From the NCBI GenBank assembly GCA_024711415.1, contig JANJSW010000180.1, positions 1 to 6,326 of the forward strand: a DNA stretch of 6,326 bases, read 5' to 3'. How positions within the stretch are numbered: the stretch's first letter is position 1; the number at the start of each line of letters is the position of its first letter. Source of the stretch: Thermomonas sp. Lineage in GTDB: Bacteria > Pseudomonadota > Gammaproteobacteria > Xanthomonadales > Xanthomonadaceae. Below, one piece after another: positions 4,544 to 6,326 of the stretch. The notes under the pieces were generated by a model, which saw only the letters and a program-made list of their open reading frames with translations, was not told the DNA's origin and ran no database searches. Position numbers and translations under genes: made by a program.

Positions 4544-5250
4544 AGCTGGTCAAGCACATCGCCAACCTCGGCTATGGCAGCCGCAAGGACGTGCAGTGGC
4601 TGTTCCGCGAAGGCCGCATCACCAATGCCGCCGGCGAGGTGCTGTACGCGGACGACCCGCTGGACCACGACGACGTGCGCATCGACGGCGAGCCGCTGGA
4701 TCCACCGCCCGGCCTGCTGCTGATGCTGCACAAGCCTGTCGGCTACACCTGCTCGACCAAGGATCGCGGCCGGGTGGTGTACGACCTGCTGCCGCCGCGC
4801 TACCGCCTGCGCAGCCCGGCGCTTTCGTCGGTGGGGCGGCTTGATCGCGATACTTCCGGCCTGCTGCTGCTGACCGACGACGGCCAGCTGCTGCACCGGA
4901 TCATCGCGCCCAAGTCCAAGCTGCCGAAGGTCTATCTGGCCACGCTGGCGGAGGACCTGCGCGGCGACGAGGGGGCGGTCTTCGCCAGCGGCACCCTGAT
5001 GCTGGAGGGCGAGAAGACCCCGCTGCTGCCGGCAGGGCTGGAGGTGCTGGGGCCGCGCAGCGCGCGCCTGACCCTGCACGAAGGCCGCTACCACCAGGTG
5101 CGGCGGATGTTCGCGGCGGTCGGCAACCACGTGCAGGCGCTGCATCGCGAACGCATCGGCGGGCTGCCGCTGGGTGAGTTGGCGGCCGGCGAATGGCGTT
5201 CGCTGGATGCCGCCGCGCGCGCCCTGCTGTTCAGGGAGGATGCCGCATGA
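4540..5250 (+). CDS. rsuA: 16S rRNA pseudouridine synthase, RsuA-like
   Basis: This 236-residue protein (E. coli RsuA has 231) isomerises a uridine to pseudouridine, position 516 of 16S rRNA in E. coli. An N-terminal S4 RNA-binding domain occupies about residues 1-55 (MKLVKHIANLGYGSRKDVQW, FREGRITNAAGEVLYADDPL). The synthase domain has the LHKPVGYTCS motif (63-72) and the catalytic motif GRLDRDTSGLLLLTDDG, with the active-site aspartate at Asp102, the same number as in E. coli. The C-terminal EGRYHQVRRMFAAVGNHVQAL is the usual third motif. The start is a GTG at 4540 overlapping the rsmC stop (GTGA); the open frame extends further upstream inside rsmC but has no RsuA homology there. The GAAGG before the GTG is only one base away, so initiation probably depends on coupling to rsmC translation. 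RluB/RluE/RluF relatives are less likely given the close length and motif fit. Confidence 0.9.
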   Translation: MKLVKHIANLGYGSRKDVQWLFREGRITNAAGEVLYADDPLDHDDVRIDGEPLDPPPGLLLMLHKPVGYTCSTKDRGRVVYDLLPPRYRLRSPALSSVGRLDRDTSGLLLLTDDGQLLHRIIAPKSKLPKVYLATLAEDLRGDEGAVFASGTLMLEGEKTPLLPAGLEVLGPRSARLTLHEGRYHQVRRMFAAVGNHVQALHRERIGGLPLGELAAGEWRSLDAAARALLFREDAA

Positions 5251-5942
5251 ACGCCATCGCCCCGCTGCCGTTCCGGCCGCAAGCCGTGTTGTTCGACATG
5301 GACGGGCTGCTGCTGGAGAGCGAGCGCGCCATCATCGGCTGCCTGGCGCGGGCCGCCGGCGAACTCGGCCACGACCTGCCCGGCACGCTGTGGCTGGCGA
5401 TGATCGGCAATGGCGAGGCGGTGTGCCGGTCCATGCTGCACGCCAGGATCGGCGAGTCCGCCACCGCGGCTGTGCTGGAGAAAACCCGGGCGCTGTACAC
5501 CGACATCGTCGAGGCCGGCGTGCCGCATCGGCCCGGCGTGCGGCCGCTGCTGGACTGGCTGCAGGAAAACGGCCTGCCGCGCGCTGTGGCCACTTCCACG
5601 CGGCGCCCGCTGGCACTGCAGAAGCTGCAGGCGGCGGGGCTGCTGGAGCATTTCCACGCGGTCTGCACCAGCAGCGACGTCGCGCGGCCCAAGCCGGCGC
5701 CGGATGTCTATCTGCTGGCGGCGGAAAAGCTCGCGGTGCCGCCCGCGCGATGCCTGGTGCTGGAGGATTCGCCGACCGGCGTGCGTGCCGCGCTGGCGGC
5801 CGGGATGACCGCGATCCAGGTGCCGGACATGCTGCCGCCGGATGACGACGTGCGGGCGCTGGGGCACCGCATCGTCGACTCGCTGCATCAGGTGCGGCAG
5901 CTGCTGCAGGATTGCCCGGCAGCGTCGTTGGCGGCGGGTTGA
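5247..5942 (+). CDS. HAD-superfamily hydrolase, beta-phosphoglucomutase-like phosphatase
   Basis: This 231-residue protein has all four HAD motifs in order. Motif I is LFDMDGLLLES with nucleophile Asp17 and acid/base Asp19. A helical cap (about 23-95) follows, as in the beta-phosphoglucomutase/CbbY/Gph subfamily. Motif II is AVATST (Thr116). Motif III is Lys149 in ARPKPAPDVY. Motif IV is LVLEDSPTGVRAALAAGM with Glu173-Asp174 for Mg2+. It should therefore be a cytoplasmic Mg-dependent phosphatase or phosphomutase acting on a small phosphorylated metabolite. The substrate cannot be told from sequence. The ATG at 5247 overlaps the rsuA stop (ATGA) and is preceded by a strong GGGAGGA (5234-5240) six bases away, which fixes the start. 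It is the last gene of the rsmC-rsuA unit; a direct link to rRNA modification is not evident. Confidence 0.92.
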   Translation: MNAIAPLPFRPQAVLFDMDGLLLESERAIIGCLARAAGELGHDLPGTLWLAMIGNGEAVCRSMLHARIGESATAAVLEKTRALYTDIVEAGVPHRPGVRPLLDWLQENGLPRAVATSTRRPLALQKLQAAGLLEHFHAVCTSSDVARPKPAPDVYLLAAEKLAVPPARCLVLEDSPTGVRAALAAGMTAIQVPDMLPPDDDVRALGHRIVDSLHQVRQLLQDCPAASLAAG

Positions 5943-5953
5943 GGCTGCGCGCG

Positions 5954-5970
5954 ACCGCGCCGCCGGCGGT
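5954..5970. terminator. Weak hairpin between convergent HAD and yajQ genes
   Basis: ACCGC (5954-5958) and GCGGT (5966-5970) pair around a GC-rich 7-nt loop in the 30-nt gap between the two convergent stops; an overlapping CCGCCGGCGG palindrome (5960-5969) is an alternative fold. There is no T-tract on either side. Position favours a shared 3'-end signal, but the stem is short. Confidence 0.3.
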
Positions 5971-5972
5971 GC

Positions 5973-6326
5973 TCAGTCGCGGAAATTGTCGAACTGCAGC
6001 GGCAGCTCGAACTCCTGCGCGCGCAGCAGGGCCATCGCCGCCTGCAGGTCGTCGCGCTTCTTGCCGGTGACGCGCAGCTTGTCGCCGTTGATCTGGGAGT
6101 CGACCTTCAGCTTGGCGTCCTTGAGCGCGCCCTGGATCTTCTTGGCCAGCTCGCGTTCGATGCCCTGCTTGACCGTGACCTTCTGGCGCGCGCCGGCCAG
6201 GTTGGTCTCGATGTCGCCGAACTCCAGGCAGCGCACGTCGATCTTCCGCGCGATCAGCCGCGCGCGCAGGATGTCGGTCATCTGCTGCAGCTGGAAATCG
6301 CTGGGCGCGGACTGGCTGATGACGTT
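5973..6326 (-). CDS. yajQ: YajQ-family cyclic di-GMP-binding protein (N-terminus cut by window)
   Basis: The frame stays open to the window edge, so the 117 visible residues lack roughly the first 45 of a family of about 160. The ATG at 6281 is internal: the frame before it reads NVISQSAPSDFQLQQ, the usual continuation of the YajQ N-terminal domain. Conserved parts follow: MTDILRARLIARKIDVRCLEFG, RQKVTVKQGIERELAKKIQ, LKVDSQINGDKLRVTGKKRDDLQ, and the typical end LPLQFDNFRD. YajQ proteins are small cytoplasmic two-domain nucleotide-binding proteins. A Xanthomonas campestris member has been reported to bind cyclic di-GMP and to control virulence genes together with a transcription factor, so a signalling role is plausible here. 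It converges on the HAD gene with 30 nt between stops; its promoter is outside the window. Confidence 0.95.
   Translation of the reverse strand, partial: NVISQSAPSDFQLQQMTDILRARLIARKIDVRCLEFGDIETNLAGARQKVTVKQGIERELAKKIQGALKDAKLKVDSQINGDKLRVTGKKRDDLQAAMALLRAQEFELPLQFDNFRD

Noticed and set aside
1..6326. Mobile element, CRISPR array, tRNA or rRNA, or a horizontally acquired island
   Set aside because: No transposase or integrase motifs, terminal repeats, spaced direct repeats or RNA-gene landmarks were seen, and base composition is uniform across the window.

Overview
The window comes from a high-GC gammaproteobacterium, most likely of the Xanthomonadaceae/Lysobacteraceae (Lysobacter, Luteimonas, Pseudoxanthomonas or Stenotrophomonas type). 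The grounds are the strong G/C third-position bias in every gene, the protein families present (an ECF42-type sigma factor, DUF3016 and DUF3297 proteins, RsmC/RsuA, YajQ) and their sequence character. This placement is inferred from recalled family resemblance, not from a search. All genes share the same base and codon style. I see no insertion sequence, tRNA, rRNA, CRISPR array or other sign of recent transfer.

Layout. (1) 1-908, plus strand: the 3' part of an ECF42-like sigma factor with its long C-terminal helical extension. A strong hairpin at 913-938 separates it from the convergent genes. (2) 958-2234, minus strand: three small genes read in the order three-helix membrane protein (2234-1908), DUF3297 protein (1862-1584), DUF3016 lipoprotein (1512-958). 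(3) 2235-2365: a divergent control region. (4) 2366-3363, plus strand: a compact ECF sigma factor and, overlapping it by 4 nt, a two-helix membrane protein that is its likely anti-sigma factor. (5) 3470-5942, plus strand: a three-gene unit of rsmC-like 16S rRNA guanine methyltransferase, rsuA-like 16S rRNA pseudouridine synthase and HAD phosphatase, each overlapping the next by 4 nt. (6) 5973-6326, minus strand: most of yajQ, cut by the window edge.

The most striking signal is in region 4. The sigma-factor pair and the divergent membrane-protein gene are preceded by two mirror-image copies of the same bipartite promoter: TGCAACC, 14 nt, CGTATCC. One copy faces each way and the two -35-like blocks lie back to back 21 nt apart. 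The motif is close to known ECF promoters such as the Bacillus SigW type (TGAAAC-N16-CGTA). The simplest reading is that the sigma factor drives its own operon and the divergent gene from one bidirectional switch. The three-helix protein, and possibly the two genes after it, would then be part of the same envelope-stress circuit. The predicted sigma-factor transcript would start only a few bases before its ATG, while the divergent transcript would carry an ordinary leader with a Shine-Dalgarno site.

The rRNA-modification unit joins two enzymes that act on the same ribosomal subunit (in E. coli, m2G1207 and pseudouridine 516 of 16S rRNA), and its first gene has the look of a leaderless message.
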